Assembly: GCA_000320545.1 (NCBI GenBank)
Contig: ADNK01001958.1
Span: 53,270-117,269 of the forward strand
DNA from: Bigelowiella natans CCMP2755
Lineage: Eukaryota; Cercozoa; Chlorarachniophyceae
Direction of reading: 5' to 3'
Length of the DNA: 64,000 bases
Below are positions 49,178-61,569 of this stretch, in pieces. A model generated the notes under the pieces. That model searched no databases, was not told the DNA's origin, and worked only from the letters and a program-made list of their open reading frames with translations. The position numbers and the translations under genes were made by a program. Within the stretch, counting starts at the first letter, position 1. The number at the start of each line of letters is the position of its first letter.

Positions 49178-50315
49178 CTAATTTTGCTTGATATCTACGC
49201 TATCTGCCTCTCTATTATGCAATGGTCTTTTATTCGTATCGTTGCGCTTTGTAGCCAATAATGAGGTGCTCTGTGCTATGATACCCTCAGCAACTTTATT
49301 GAGAAAATTGCTCCACTCTGAGCCCGTTAGATTTAAATTAGGCCCGCCGAACATATCCGGCCACATCTCAATCTCATTCAGCCGAGCTTGCGGACCAAAG
49401 TCAATCCTCAAAAGAGGGAATTTCTTCAGGGCTGGTATAGTCGTGAACACAAGCTCCTTAACCACTTTTAGTTCTTGCTTCACTTCATCGGAACTTGCAC
49501 GTACTGGCCATTGAACGTCTCCGACCCATCCCACGTGAGAGATTGCATACAGAAACACACCATTAGAATAAAAGATTCGAACTTCCGGTTCCGTCAAAAA
49601 ACGTTTCTCGTATTTCTGAATAATGAAATTAGGGTCAAAAAACGGGTATTGCCTAGACGTTTCTTGTAAGCCCAATCGGGTTCGCCGAAGATCTTCCTTG
49701 AGCGCAGCAATTGGCTTGATTTTTAATTCCGTTACACCTTCCTTCCCGGCTGAGAAGTTCTCTTTGGTAACAACCTTCTTTTCATCCAACTGCAACGCCC
49801 ATTCCACAATATTATCTAAATCTGATTCTGGTGAAACTATTTCAGTCGGCTGTATGCACCCTTCTTTTCGAAGCACGGGAAGAAGCTTCGATAAGTAGTT
49901 CGTTTTCGTAAAAATGCTGAATACTTGATCCTTGGTCGGCACAGTGACGGGAATCTTATCCAACATATCTACGAAGTTATTAAGCCAGTTGGGATCCTCG
50001 TGAATTGTGGGCCAATCGTGGATAAAAAAGATCGCGATGTCGCAATCTGGAATCGGATTCGCAGCTCGAAGGTCATCTTCCAACGTGTATTCGATAATTT
50101 CATAACCCAGTTTATCCTGAAAATGAGTCAACACCCTACTCGCAAGCTGGTGCTGGGCTATTTTTTCGTGAAGATGGTCGTCAGGTCGAGCGCACCCTAA
50201 GCATGGAGTCCACCATGAGCATCTCGTTCGTCGAACCCGGGTCAAACAATTCTTGGAGCAGCAAACTGTTGCCAGTAGCCTTGAAAACCAGGAGCACCTT
50301 ATCCCGCACCCGCAT
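49178..50315 (-). CDS. ATP-grasp-like protein
   Basis: Two exons read leftward: 50315-50196 and 50116-49178, in phase; 352 residues. Pattern of the ATP-grasp fold: a substrate region (CDIAIFFIHDWPTI), the early lysine segment (VPTKDQVFSIFTKTNYLSKL), a glycine-bearing loop (VVTKENFSAGKEGV), EVRIFYSNGVFLYAISHVGW, and a metal-binding end with LLRIDFGPQARLNEIEMWP. ATP-grasp enzymes ligate a carboxylate or phosphorylate small molecules; kinases of the inositol phosphate class share this layout, but the substrate cannot be read here. The longer open frame extending to 50566 is rejected because upstream of 50196 it has Cys/Trp-rich out-of-frame composition, while another frame reads MRVRDKVLLVFKATGNSLLL. 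Confidence 0.68.
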
Positions 50316-50942
50316 GGCCAGCTATCCCACGATCTTCCGCAGCACCATTTCCACGAGTACGAACCAGTACAGCACAACCAGACCCAACAGGGATGCTCAC
50401 TCAAACAACAATTACACAGGCAGTGAAAAGTCCGGGTGTAGGGGCACAACGGAGTATAGCAAACACCACACGGTGCTTGAAATGTTCCGCAGAAGCATCC
50501 AGGTCTAGGATCGTTGTCAAATACGGCTAAAAGAGTCGGACGTCGAGAGTTAGGGTGTGGCATCACGCTCCACCCTTGGCAAGACCCGCTACCAGTGGGC
50601 GTTTAGGCAGCGCTCATCAGAAATCTGCAAAAACTCGAGAAAACTCGAAAATAGCCTATAAATACAAGTTGCGACATCCTAATTTGCCATTATAAGTTGT
50701 GAGCGTAACTATTATTGGTATTGTTGCATTCCGAAGAAGTCCATGGACAAAAACTCGTGCTTGATTTATCTGAGACTTCGTACCTAGACCAAACGAAGAG
50801 GAACTCGAAGGAAGGAAGCAACCAGATCGTCGACCCTCTGCCTCGTCCCAATCCCACACCTGTCTCCTCCCTTCTCTCTCTCTCTCTCTCTCTCTTTCAT
50901 TGTTGACGAGAAAGGGGTCCGCCTTGGAGGGAAGTGCTTGCG
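50316..50942. promoter_or_regulatory. Divergent 5' spacer
   Basis: 627 bases between the ATP-grasp-like gene and the next + gene. One frame on the - strand at about 50380-50330 is hydrophobic (LGLVVLYWFVLVEMVL) but runs into a stop before the ATG used here; an alternative 5' exon is possible. Confidence 0.35.
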
Positions 50943-51670
50943 ATGCCGATTGTGGATGGATCCCTGGTTCCCGAAGAGAAGGAGGCTTCGTCGTCGTCGC
51001 CCGATAACGAGACTTCAGGTAGTTGTCAGGTTCATCCTGACCAAAATATATTGCTCAAGATCTTCATCTGCAGATGCCTTGGCCCGAAACACCACACCGA
51101 CATCACGAGGATCAAATTCTACGTGCATACGCCTCATTCGGTAGTATTAAATGACCCCGTTATCATTTTGTAGAATTCAACACTTATACCTCTAAACGTG
51201 ATTACTCAGGAATGTAAATCTTGGCCCGAAGGTATCTCAAATACACTGCTGTGATAACGATGCGATGCTCACATCTAAAATAGCATGCGAATCAGTGGTT
51301 TCTAAACTATTTTTAGGTTCCATTTTTCCGGTTCCGGGTTCCTATTCTGCTGCTTCTTGCTGCTCTCGTCGCTATTGGTAGCACAGAATAGTGTAGATGT
51401 GCTTTTTCTTATTCTCTTACACGATTTTCATCTCTTGATTCCACAAAAATTTAGAGATATTTGTGGTTGTTGGCATTTGGCTTGTACAGGTTGGCATTTT
51501 GAATGGGAGTGGAAACCAATGACATTATTCACGCTCCAGATTGTGACGATATCAATCTTAAGGTCGTCCTAGGTATGAATAGGTTGTCAACATATTACGG
51601 GCACAACATTGAATTGAACGACAGCTTTGATTGGAAGAGAAAAAAATGGGTGTTTTTGGTAATACCCTAA
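50943..51670 (+). CDS. Small protein of unknown function
   Basis: Three in-phase exons: 50943-51140, 51210-51231, 51510-51670; 126 residues. Starts MPIVDGSLVPEEKEASSSS, then VHPDQNILLKIFICRCLG, IKFYVHTPHS, VETNDIIHAPDCDDINLK and STYYGHNIELNDSFDWKRKK. No membrane segment and no family recognised. A further open stretch at 51893-52000 (IVLTTAPDGSARLASKRALY) may be another exon if the splice at TGG|GTGTTT (51649) is used instead of the stop at 51668, but I could not fit its phase. Confidence 0.55.
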
Positions 51671-53483
51671 TGTCAGTATCACACCGAGACGAGATGGATA
51701 CACATACGGTGGAGATCAAGGGGTAACATTGATTCACACACATGCACGCACACACGCTATATATAATTATATATAATATGTGTATGTGTAGTGTGTATCA
51801 TGCAGTTAGCGGTGAAGAGGGTGGGGGATTAATAGAAGATAGTATACATGTTCAAACATTTCCTTCTAATTTCCACTCTTCGTACTAAAAAGCCGGCTGG
51901 ATCGTCCTCACGACCGCGCCAGATGGGAGTGCGCGACTTGCCTCCAAGCGTGCGCTCTACGGGAGGATGAGGACCAGCGGGGTTAATTTAACAGCATCCA
52001 TATCTCGAAAACAATTGTCAAAACAACGATCTCGTTTATATTGCTCACAAATTGTGTCACCCAATTTTTTTTTTATGGTCATTGGAGGTGCTAAGCCCTG
52101 GATCTGGAGACATGTAGATACAAACCCTATGAAGCCACTCAGGGTAATCTCGCAGCAATAGAATACCATTATCACATGCCGATTTCGTGCTTCCGTGCTT
52201 CCGTGCTTCGTTCCGGTTTTAGTCTTGAACAGAGATGAAAGAGTTCGATTCTTAGAATGTGCAAGAGAGCTTATCCTATGATGTTTACATTTTCTGTGAA
52301 CGATTCTAATGGTTGTCATCGATGATGGACCATAAAATAGGAAATCTATACTGTTAGAGGCTGAGGTGGCTGAGGGTCCTTCCTACTCTACAAGTCAAGT
52401 AGCATATATTTTGTATACAGCTTTAATCTGTAGTTGTCGCCTACATGTCTATGCTGGACCGTCTGTGGCATGCTACAGATTCAGATGAATGTGTACAGTG
52501 ATCATAAAGTCATGGATTATGTATGATTCTAATTTAATAAATAGAAAAATGAAATCGGAGTTTAGGAGTGTAAAATAGGTGTAGGAACTCAGATTGCGTG
52601 GCAGTCATGCAGCTTAGTCCGCAACATCTAGATATTCTGTAGATTTCGTCCACATGTGCGCCAAATCAGCATGCATCATGATGTAAGGCGATGCATACAC
52701 TATGATGGAGACACACGATGTGACATACTCCCAACCTCCATCGCGCACATGATCTTCGAAATCGAACGTGTCTTGCATGTTTCAACATGGTTGCTTTGTC
52801 ATTTTACGACGACACGCACGCATGTGCTGTGACACATGCATGTGCTTTTATTTTACAGCTGTCACTGGTGGTAGCCCTCTCATCCACCATCGCCGATTTT
52901 GCATGTGCGTGACTGAAGGACAAATGAGACAGAGCCGAACTCGACGACTGTGAGTGCACGCCAAGTTTGGGGAGTCGAGTGCGGCCATTCCACGCACCTG
53001 CGCATGTGCAATGCCCATGCTAGTATCACAAATGAATGGCAACATGCTGCATCATTAAATCACGTGTAACCCTTACATGCGTATGGCACCACCATTGTCA
53101 AATGAATGAATGAATCAAAGAGGCTGGTCTCGGAAGAGAAGGAAACACGATTTTGAATTCAACTGAATCCCTGAATTGAATGGGCACGTTTGCTTTGTCG
53201 CAGCACAAAATAGCTGAGATTTGCAGATTCCCATGTTCTTCACTGAGTGCGTCCTGCAGAAAGTCTTGTCGCAGCATGTACACCGCATGAACATTTGAAG
53301 CAGCTCTTTGTGTCTTTTTTTGGGCAAAGTCTCACGAATAATCTCGTTGATCTTTGTCACATCAGATCCCCCCCCCCCCCCAGATAGGAACCGGGTATCT
53401 TCCCACGAATCCAACCACCTACCAACGCAACCATTCACCTGCCAACTAAGCCCAAATCTGCGATATTGTTGTCGCGAAGACCA
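51671..53483. other. Spacer downstream of the small + gene
   Basis: Holds the possible extra exon at 51893-52000, a short triple tandem of GTGCTTCC near 52188, and TGCATG-rich sequence at 52600-53060. Frames on the - strand at 51957-52319 and 53115-53507 are open but lack recognisable content. Confidence 0.4.
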
Positions 53484-54180
53484 ATGGTGCAATATGGAGA
53501 GCCTCAATTTCGTGGAAGATACTTCATGGCTGTACTGATCTGTGCGACCGCGTATATCGTTTGGAGCGGAGTCGCTACCTCGGGATTACATGCAGGTTGA
53601 GATCGAATACTTAAGAAATTACTGATTTTAACTATTGCAAAACATCCTGTCATTTTTCTCCTCCTCGCATCTCTTCTTCATGCAGGGTTGGCAACATCAT
53701 CGTTGAGGCAGGGAGAGCGGATGATGAAGGTTGGGTTTCAATCAGCATCACACCCGGCGCTGGTACGCAATGGTGTTCTACCGTCACAGAGGAGACAACA
53801 TGAAATCACCCCTGGGGCTACTAAGGTGTTATGTTAGTCGTTAATGCGTGTGATAGAAGATATGATCGATTTTCATCCCCTCCCTATCAGTACTCGGACA
53901 TCCTGACAAGGACTACTCAAAACCCCCTCGGATTATCGAAATTGAGGAGGAACGTTAAAACGAATTCAGGTCATCAAATCCAAGAATATAGGACATTGCC
54001 GTGCATATCACATATGATTTTCGGCTCTTTGCCTCCTCCCTTCCAGAGCACGACATATAAACTAAAATATTACTTGTAGGGCGTAGAGCGCCGTTGACGA
54101 GGGAAGAGGAAGCTGAAATTATTGAGGAGCTTTCCAAAAACATGGGACCAGATGAAGAAATTGTCTTCGAGCCAATGTAA
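53484..54180 (+). CDS. Small single-pass membrane protein
   Basis: Four exons, all in phase: 53484-53595, 53686-53825, 53891-53969, 54080-54180; 143 residues. Starts MVQYGEPQFRGRYF and has one hydrophobic segment (FMAVLICATAYIVWSGVAT) at about residues 14-32, then a basic middle (SLRQGERMMKVGF, LSKLRRNVKT) and an acidic helical tail (REEEAEIIEELSKNMGPDEE). The upstream frame is open without another ATG, so a longer N terminus is possible. Not recognised. Size and charge layout would suit a small organelle-membrane subunit, but that is a guess. Confidence 0.7.
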
Positions 54181-54671
54181 TGATATCTCCTACCACCAGG
54201 GATAATATTAGTTGATTCGGAAAGCAAAAATGGAGGAGTTCGTCGTATATAACACAGCTTGATAACGAATACTTCTTTGTGTGCTGGCTTATACCTCAAC
54301 CGGATCACTGCTCCTGTTGTTGCTGTTTTTGCTTTCTTATAATTCTGCCATGTGGGGTCGTCATTTTCTACGAACGTGCCACGTGAAGCGTAAGGTGCTT
54401 GTAAACATTTCCAGTATATCTGTAGCATATGTTTAGTGCCTGACACTGTCTCACCCAATGCTTCTCTCGCTCACACGGAACCTTGCCAAACACAAATAGC
54501 TTGGAAAGATCATGATCCATCTCTTTTCAACGTCTCCTCGAAAACGTCTATGCTATTTGTCCTGCCACTTGATTTTTTGTGGGTGCTCTCCGCGACGCTG
54601 AACGAAATCCTGACACATTTTATAGTAGTGATAACATTCAGCCCACTGATTGTGCATAGAATGTGATTGCA
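54181..54671. other. Tandem intergenic spacer
   Basis: 491 bases between two + strand genes. Unlike other downstream spacers it is not TGCATG-rich. It should contain the promoter of the 964-residue protein gene. Confidence 0.4.
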
Positions 54672-55126
54672 ATGAAATCCTGTGGCACGTTGGTCCTGAT
54701 TGCTGCGATGGTATACTTTGGATTAGTCAAGGAAGCAATGTCCTCGATTCTTCCACATGGATTCCTGTTCTCCGCAAGAAGGGGTATTATGCCGTACACT
54801 AGCAACAGAAAAGGACGAATAATTGAGAGATGATGAAATATGAGAAAGCATCAAGATGATTAGAACATTGTGCACGAAATCCCTCCAGGAACTTTTGGAG
54901 AAATCTGTTCGATTCACTAACGAGCACGAGGACATCGCTGAAAGGATACTACTCGAAGCCCGTCGCAGCTGAATCTAAGGAGGAGGAGGGGGGAGGGGAG
55001 AAACAGGCAACTAATGATGCTGAAGAGGTCTATTCGTGTTGTGTGACTCTATGGTGTATTGCTAATGTATGTATTCACAATTATGCCTTCGCACGTCTCA
55101 CTACATTCACCTCCCCCCCCCCCCCC

Positions 55127-55166
<40 letters not shown>

Positions 55167-55346
55167 AAGACATATATCTCGTTCTATGATGATTACGTTT
55201 GAATTTTAACTCTCTTGCTGAATTGAAGTCTTGATGAGTACAAAACGCTGCGTTCTTTCTGAGATAACGGGAGTTATGTAAAATTGAAGTGTGCGCACAC
55301 GCACGGCGCATCTGATTTGTAATTATACGTTTTGACTTCCACTTAC

Positions 55347-55403
<57 letters not shown>

Positions 55404-57864
55404 TGTTGTGTTCCGTTAGCAGAGACGACAACAAGAAGCAAAAGTAGCAGCGGCCGCTTTAAAAGAAGAAAGAGAGAGGGCAGCCGCCAAGAAAAAGGAG
55501 GAGCAGGAGTCGCAGAGAGCTGCAGCTATTGCTGCGGCAAAGACAAAAGAGGAAGAGCGCGAAAAGGAGTCTGAGAAGATAAGAGCAGCAGCAATTGCAA
55601 GGGAAAAGGAGGAGGCAGCGAGGGCAGCAGCTATTGCTAAGCAGAAGGCTGAGATCGAAGAGAAGGAGCGGAAGAAGAGAGAGGCCAAGGAGAAGGAGAG
55701 GGCCGCAAAGCAGGCCGCCCTTGAGAAAGAACGACAACAGAAGCAACAGCAGCAGGAGGAGAAGGAGAAAAAAGTGGCCAAGGAAAAGGAAGAGAGGCAG
55801 GAAGAGAAGGAGAAAAAAGAAGCTAAGATGAAAGAGGAGAGGGCCGCAAAGCAGGCCGCCCTTGAGAAAGAGCGACAACAGAAGCAACAACAGCAAGAGG
55901 AGAATGTGAAAAGAGAGACCAAGGAAAAGGAAGAGAGGGCCGCAGAGCAGGCCGCCAAGCAGGCCGCCCTTGAGAAAGAGAGGCAGCAACAGCAGGAAGA
56001 GAAGGAGAAAAATGAGGCTAGAATAAAGGAAGAGAGGGCTGCAAAACAAGCAGCCCTTGAGAAGGAGCGGCAACAACAGCAGGAAGAGAAGGAGAAAAAT
56101 GAGGCTAGAATAAAGGAAGAGAGGGCTGCAAAACAAGCAGCCCTTGAGAAGCAGCGGCAACAACAAAAGCAACAACAACAGGAAGAGAAGGAAAAAAAAG
56201 AGGCTAAACTGGAGGCAGAGAAGGCAGAAAAGGAGAAACGACGCCTCTACGAACAACAGCAGAAAGAGGCAGCTGCTCAACGTGAGAAAGAGAAGAGGGA
56301 GGCGGACAGTCGTAAGCAGATGGAGGAGAAAAGACGGCAATATTTAGCCGCCGTTGAAGCAAAGAGGGAGGCAGAAAGGAAACTCGAGCAGGAGAGAGTG
56401 CAAAAAGAAGATGAGCGGCGGCAGCAAAGAGAAGAAAGGGAGAAGGAGAGGCAGAAACGCTTTCAGAGGAGATCACGGGAGAGGGAGATTTGGGCTCGGA
56501 AACAACAGCAGATAGAGCGTAGAAAGGACAAACTGACGCTCCAGAAGTGGGAGACGGGGCTCAAAAAAGAGAAAGAGGTGAATGTCCAAATTGTGGATGA
56601 TTATTGTGGATTAGGGGTGGTAGTAAGCAGTGTCGCACAAACGCAACACGCACACACATACACATAGCACTATCATCATCATCAAATTCGTCGTAACAAG
56701 ATATGTTTTTATTGTGTATTTACGAATAGCTACGAGAGAACTCGGTATCATCCGGTCTCCTCCCGCCCCCTGTCTCTGCGCTTGCTACTATTGGAGCTGG
56801 AGTGACCTCATTAATCGCCGCTAATTCCCCTAGTATCTCCTCTCAATACCTCAATTTCTGGGCATCGTTAGGGGGTGCGGACGTCATTGCGAACATTGCC
56901 TCCCCCTTCATCGTTGCAACTGTTGTCCTTGCGATGAAAAAAGGACGGGGGGTTAATACGCCGCCGACGGATTCGTCGTCATCATCATCATCCTCCTCCT
57001 CTTCTTCGCAAAAGCTGCTTGTTCCCTTCCTCGCTGGTGCTTTGGCAGCTGTAGCCTCCTCAGCGACACGCATGTTCTGGGAGGGGGTTCCTTCTAGCCC
57101 GCTTCCCGTAGATCTCCCCGTAGCATTGGCCCTGGGTGCTCTTGTCCGCATACCGAATAAAGCAACAGGCCTCGCAGGGGTACTAGGATCCCTCCTCCTT
57201 GGAGATCATCTTGCCACTACAGCAATCAACGGTTTCTTAGCCGCGAACACGGCGCCAGGCAGCCTCTTCGTGCTCCCCGCCGCAGTCACCGCCCTCCTCC
57301 TCAGCACCAGTACGGCTGCCCTCTCCAGGATTTTCCGGGGGGGGCATTCAGCTGAGCAGCGTCTGCTGACAGAGGGTGGGGCGGAGGGTGGTAACGACAG
57401 GGCTGTTCTTCAACTGCGGCGTGCAAGTTTAAACGTGGCGATGAGTATATTCATCCTCAATATCATTGGCTTGACATCTCTAGGCATTCCAGCATCTTTA
57501 GCAGGTCTCCTTGCCCTTTCCGTTCCCAGGCTATTTCCACGATCTTCCTCTGGATCGCTGAAGGCAGGTGAAGATGCAGCAGCTACTGTGTCATCGTCGC
57601 CCAAGGCATCAGCAGCTTTCTTCGTTGCTATTATAAGGAGATTCACGTGGTGGATCTTACTGCCGCTTGCTGCAGCCGCTGGAGGGGCAATTTCTTTGTT
57701 CGACCCCGCTCAAGGCCTCTCCGGTGCTCTGGGACTGACTCAAACATTGGTGGAAGAAGCTCCTGACGTTGTTATGCACAACATCAAACTCTGGCATCCT
57801 GTCGCGCTGGTAACTACTAGATCTACCACCGTCTCAAATGTTCAGAAGCATAAATTGTCCTGCT

Positions 57865-57904
<40 letters not shown>

Positions 57905-58480
57905 GTCATCATCATCATCATCATCATTATCATCACTTACTCACCTAGGGTCTAGTTGGGGGTTTGGCAGCAAGTGCAAGCGTCGTGTTGCCTCTAGCCG
58001 CGGGGCTATTTGCTGTCGGTGGGATGGGCAGGTAGAAGTAGCAGTAGTAGTAGTTGTCGTAGTAATAGAAATAAGAACTACCCATTCCCAGATTTGATGA
58101 TGTGATGAGCGTTTTTTTTTTCGGGAGCCATCATCATCATCATCTTCTTCATCATCGTTTATTGTCTCCTTGCTTTCAGATTTGTGCAGGTTCCCATTAC
58201 CGAAGAGGTGAAGGAGACCACACGAGAAAGGGTGCTCACCGCGGTCACGCACCTCTCGTCAAACGTTGCTGTCGTAGCAGCCGCAGCGGCAACTGCCATC
58301 AAACCGCTCATAGCGGCTGCTGTGTTGAGATTCTTCCTTCCATCATCCGAAAAGAATGGTGGAATCACGCCAGAATGGCGGCGTACAGCTCTGGGGGCAA
58401 CCCAAGTTCTTGCATTAGGGTTTGCAGCATCGTTAGCCGCTGTGACGCCTGGAGCTCCCCGCGTCTCCATTGCAGCTTAA
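54672..58480 (+). CDS. Presequence + Lys/Glu coiled coil + multi-span membrane protein (964 residues)
   Basis: Six exons with perfect phase: 54672-54783, 54864-55027, 55423-56577, 56730-57809, 57949-58031, 58180-58480. Residues 1-25 (MKSCGTLVLIAAMVYFGLV...) look like a signal peptide; 26-75 are Ser/Arg-rich (ILPHGFLFSARR, LFDSLTSTRTSLKGYYSK), like a plastid transit region. Residues 93-477 are one exon of charged coiled coil rich in K, E, A, Q and R, with near-identical internal repeats (RAAKQAALEKERQQ recurring, separated by EEKEKNEARIKEE). Residues 478-964 are Ala/Gly/Leu-rich with several membrane helices (LLVPFLAGALAAVASSA, LNVAMSIFILNIIGLTSLGI, LVGGLAASASVVLPLAAGLF) and a Ser run. I know no family with this layout. 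A scaffold or tether in a plastid envelope membrane is one reading; ER membrane is another. Confidence 0.82.
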
Positions 58481-59347
58481 TCGTTGCTATGGGGTGTGTG
58501 GTTCTGCTTCATTACCAAGATCACGTCGCCTAAAGGAGGAGGGGGGGGGGCAGCACCCTCTCCAATGGCTAGCTAGGCATCTCTAGCTTTCCTCAATGTT
58601 GTGTGTTACAATTTGACCTAGTTTCTACATCTTCTATGCTTTCTTTGTATAGCTTTACATTAGAGATCGTGTAGTCAGAGGTTCTATGATCATGCACAAG
58701 TTGTTTATAATGATACATTTAGCGAAATTGTTAAGCGTGAGGCTATGCTAAAAGACTAATGTAGCAGCGAATAGAGATTGTACATTGACAATTCGTGCTG
58801 TTATCGAGACCATTACGCTAATAATACGCACCTCTCTAGCTCTGCTCCGCACTGACCATTCACTGCGTCGCACGTATACTAATGTACTACACAACATGCA
58901 GCCTGCTTGGCGCAAACGAGTGCTCAGTAATAGAGTATGGAAGACATTGGGTGGCAGCGTGTAGGCAACCTGCAACGCTCGCTAGCTCGTTGTGCTCGCA
59001 TTATATGTATTTATGTTTAACAGACATTCTAGAGATGTTGCATATGTTCACGCGATGAGCATGAATGCATGCACACTCATGTGGTTGCAATTGGGTGGAA
59101 AATAACATGATAACAAGATTATATGTGATACGGCAGCTAGCGAAAGTTCAGTGTCAGCATAACTGCTTGTATCACCAGACTAATTTCGCTCTGGTATTGT
59201 TTGTTCTTAAAATATGAAGCACACAATAACTAATAATTCGAATGTGCTATGCACAGTGCAAAGCATGTGTAAAAAATACAACTCCTTATTCGCTAACTGA
59301 TTTGACCTATTTTTTTCAACGTACTACATGTCCAGAGAATGATAGAC

Positions 59348-59384
<37 letters not shown>

Positions 59385-59988
59385 TTATTTATAATTTTTC
59401 CATTGATCTTGGAAGTGGAACGACGTACATGCTCCTGTCGGCTATGGCATGAAGCCACATATAAAATATATCGGAAAGTACTACTTCACTACGGCGCATT
59501 ATCATTAGTTTCTCTAATTTCTGTACAGATGATTCGGTACATTCTAGTGAATGATGCAGACCCAACTGTTGATATTACAATTGTTGTCTATTTGTTTAAA
59601 GTCACGGCAACCTCACAAAATGTCGATTAGAACTATGATCCGAGGTATTAATTACCCCCCCCCCCCCCTCTATACATTTTTATCAATGTTTCTGTGTACT
59701 ACTACCACTACTACTACTACTACTACTATAACTACTACTGTTGCTTCTACTCTTATCCTTACAATACGTGCAGTCCAAAACAATGAATACTGAAAGAACT
59801 TCGTCCTTCGCTCATAATATATTTTGATAGTCCCAATTTGGTTTAACTTTTAATCATTATAAGAAAAGCTTATCACGTCAATAACCGCGACATGATGACA
59901 TAGAATGATCCCCCCCCTCCTTTTCCTCCTCCACATTATCTGCCCCCATCTCACAAAAGGCATACGTTGTCCACGTCATTATTTTCGA

Positions 59989-60020
<32 letters not shown>

Positions 60021-60320
60021 AAGCTCCTGGTGTTGCTGCAGCTGCTGTGTAGTTGTAAGTAGCAGTAGGAGGAGGAGGTGGAGGAGGAGGAGGGTATTTC
60101 CCATAACACACGAAAAGCGGATATCAATATGATGATGATAACGACAACGACAACGATGATGATGATGATGATTGAAAGCGAAAGAGAAAGGACATTGGTG
60201 GAGATAATTTCAACAGGAAACTGTGGGATTTTCGAGGGATTCTGACACTAATTTGACGGCGGTTATGCTACTGCGACTACTACTACGACGACCACTACTA
60301 CTACTACTACTACTACTGAG
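58481..60320. other. Convergent spacer
   Basis: Between the 964-residue protein gene and the RAP gene. 58740-59340 has the TGCATG/ACGCTCG-rich composition of downstream spacers. TA repeats lie at about 59350-59390, a C run at 59650 and CTA repeats near 59700. A minus-strand frame at 59878-60111 with Pro and Ala runs reflects GGA and GCT repeats. No supported gene. Confidence 0.5.
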
Positions 60321-60719
60321 CTAGAGGCGGTCAGCTATCTGATCGAAAAGCAGCACTACGTTCTGTTTCCTTAGCACTGCTTCCCGCAAGACGCTTTGCA
60401 TGTAGGCCATCTAATAGGAGAGAGGGGTGTAAAGCAGTAGGAGCACACGCACGCACGAGAAAAAACACAGATTTAATACATATATATATATATATATATA
60501 TAATGACTATTTGCACGTGCATTAGTCCGAACAGAGCGTAGCATCTGACCTCCATAGCAGCGTTTGAGCACTCGTTCCATTCGAAATATGGCACCGTGAC
60601 AATTGTCCAACCAAGATCCGCCAGCGCTCTGTGCTTCAAGAGGGCGGGGCCGTTCCGAACCTTCATCATCACATCAGAGGGGTTAGGAGAAAACGGGGGG
60701 GGAATGAGAGAGGGAGATT

Positions 60720-60758
<39 letters not shown>

Positions 60759-61515
60759 GTCATGAGATGATGAGGACTGCTCGGTCTTACGGCTTTTCTA
60801 TTCCGCTGATGAAGAATAATGAAGTATACACTGATATAGGAGCTATGGAGCAGGGTACTCAGTGGTAGTAGTGGTAGTAGTTGTAGTAGTAGCAAACGGT
60901 AGTAGTAGTAGCAAGCGGTAGTGTGAGGATTGTATCAACTACTGTTATATACCGTTGAGTTGTGCAGATAATGTGTTGGCCCATCTGCTTCTATAATGAT
61001 GTGCTCCAGCCTGTCATGGTTGTTGCAGACGATAAGAGGTGGGGGGGGGGGGGGGCAGAAGGGGAGGAGACGTCTAATAATAAACAATATGTTCTTCTTC
61101 GATAATACCCTGGCTCGGTGATGTGAATATCGATGCTCCATGTCCCTATCCTTCTCTGATAATGATGACGATGATAATGGTGAGGAGAAGGAGGAGGAGG
61201 AGGAGGAGGAGGACGATGACGATCGCGGTAGGGACTAACTGACGCAGCGAAAAATGATGATTCTATGATGTAATGATGGGATTGGGGCGATGCTCTGCCC
61301 CGTTGGCAAGAGACACATAATTAATCCCTCCTCCTCCTCCTCCTCCTCAAGATGACAAGCCACCTCGTTGATATGGCTGATGTTCATTCGATCCAATGCA
61401 GCCGCCACAGAGAGATGGAACCTAATGTTTGCAGTGTTATGTTACGTCAGATTATGATGTCGTCACAATAATCATCCGTGTGCTAAGCAGTGTATATTAT
61501 ATATGTATACATATA

Positions 61516-61569
<54 letters not shown>

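Noticed and set aside
50197-50566. Long N-terminal extension of the ATP-grasp-like frame, rich in Cys and Trp
   Set aside because: The composition is that of an out-of-frame reading; a different frame there is coding-like and splices in phase to the main exon.
55459-56340. 293-codon hydrophobic Leu-rich frame on the minus strand
   Set aside because: It is the complement of the Lys/Glu/Gln coiled-coil exon, where CTT/CTC/CTG codons arise automatically. The + strand exon joins four others in phase.
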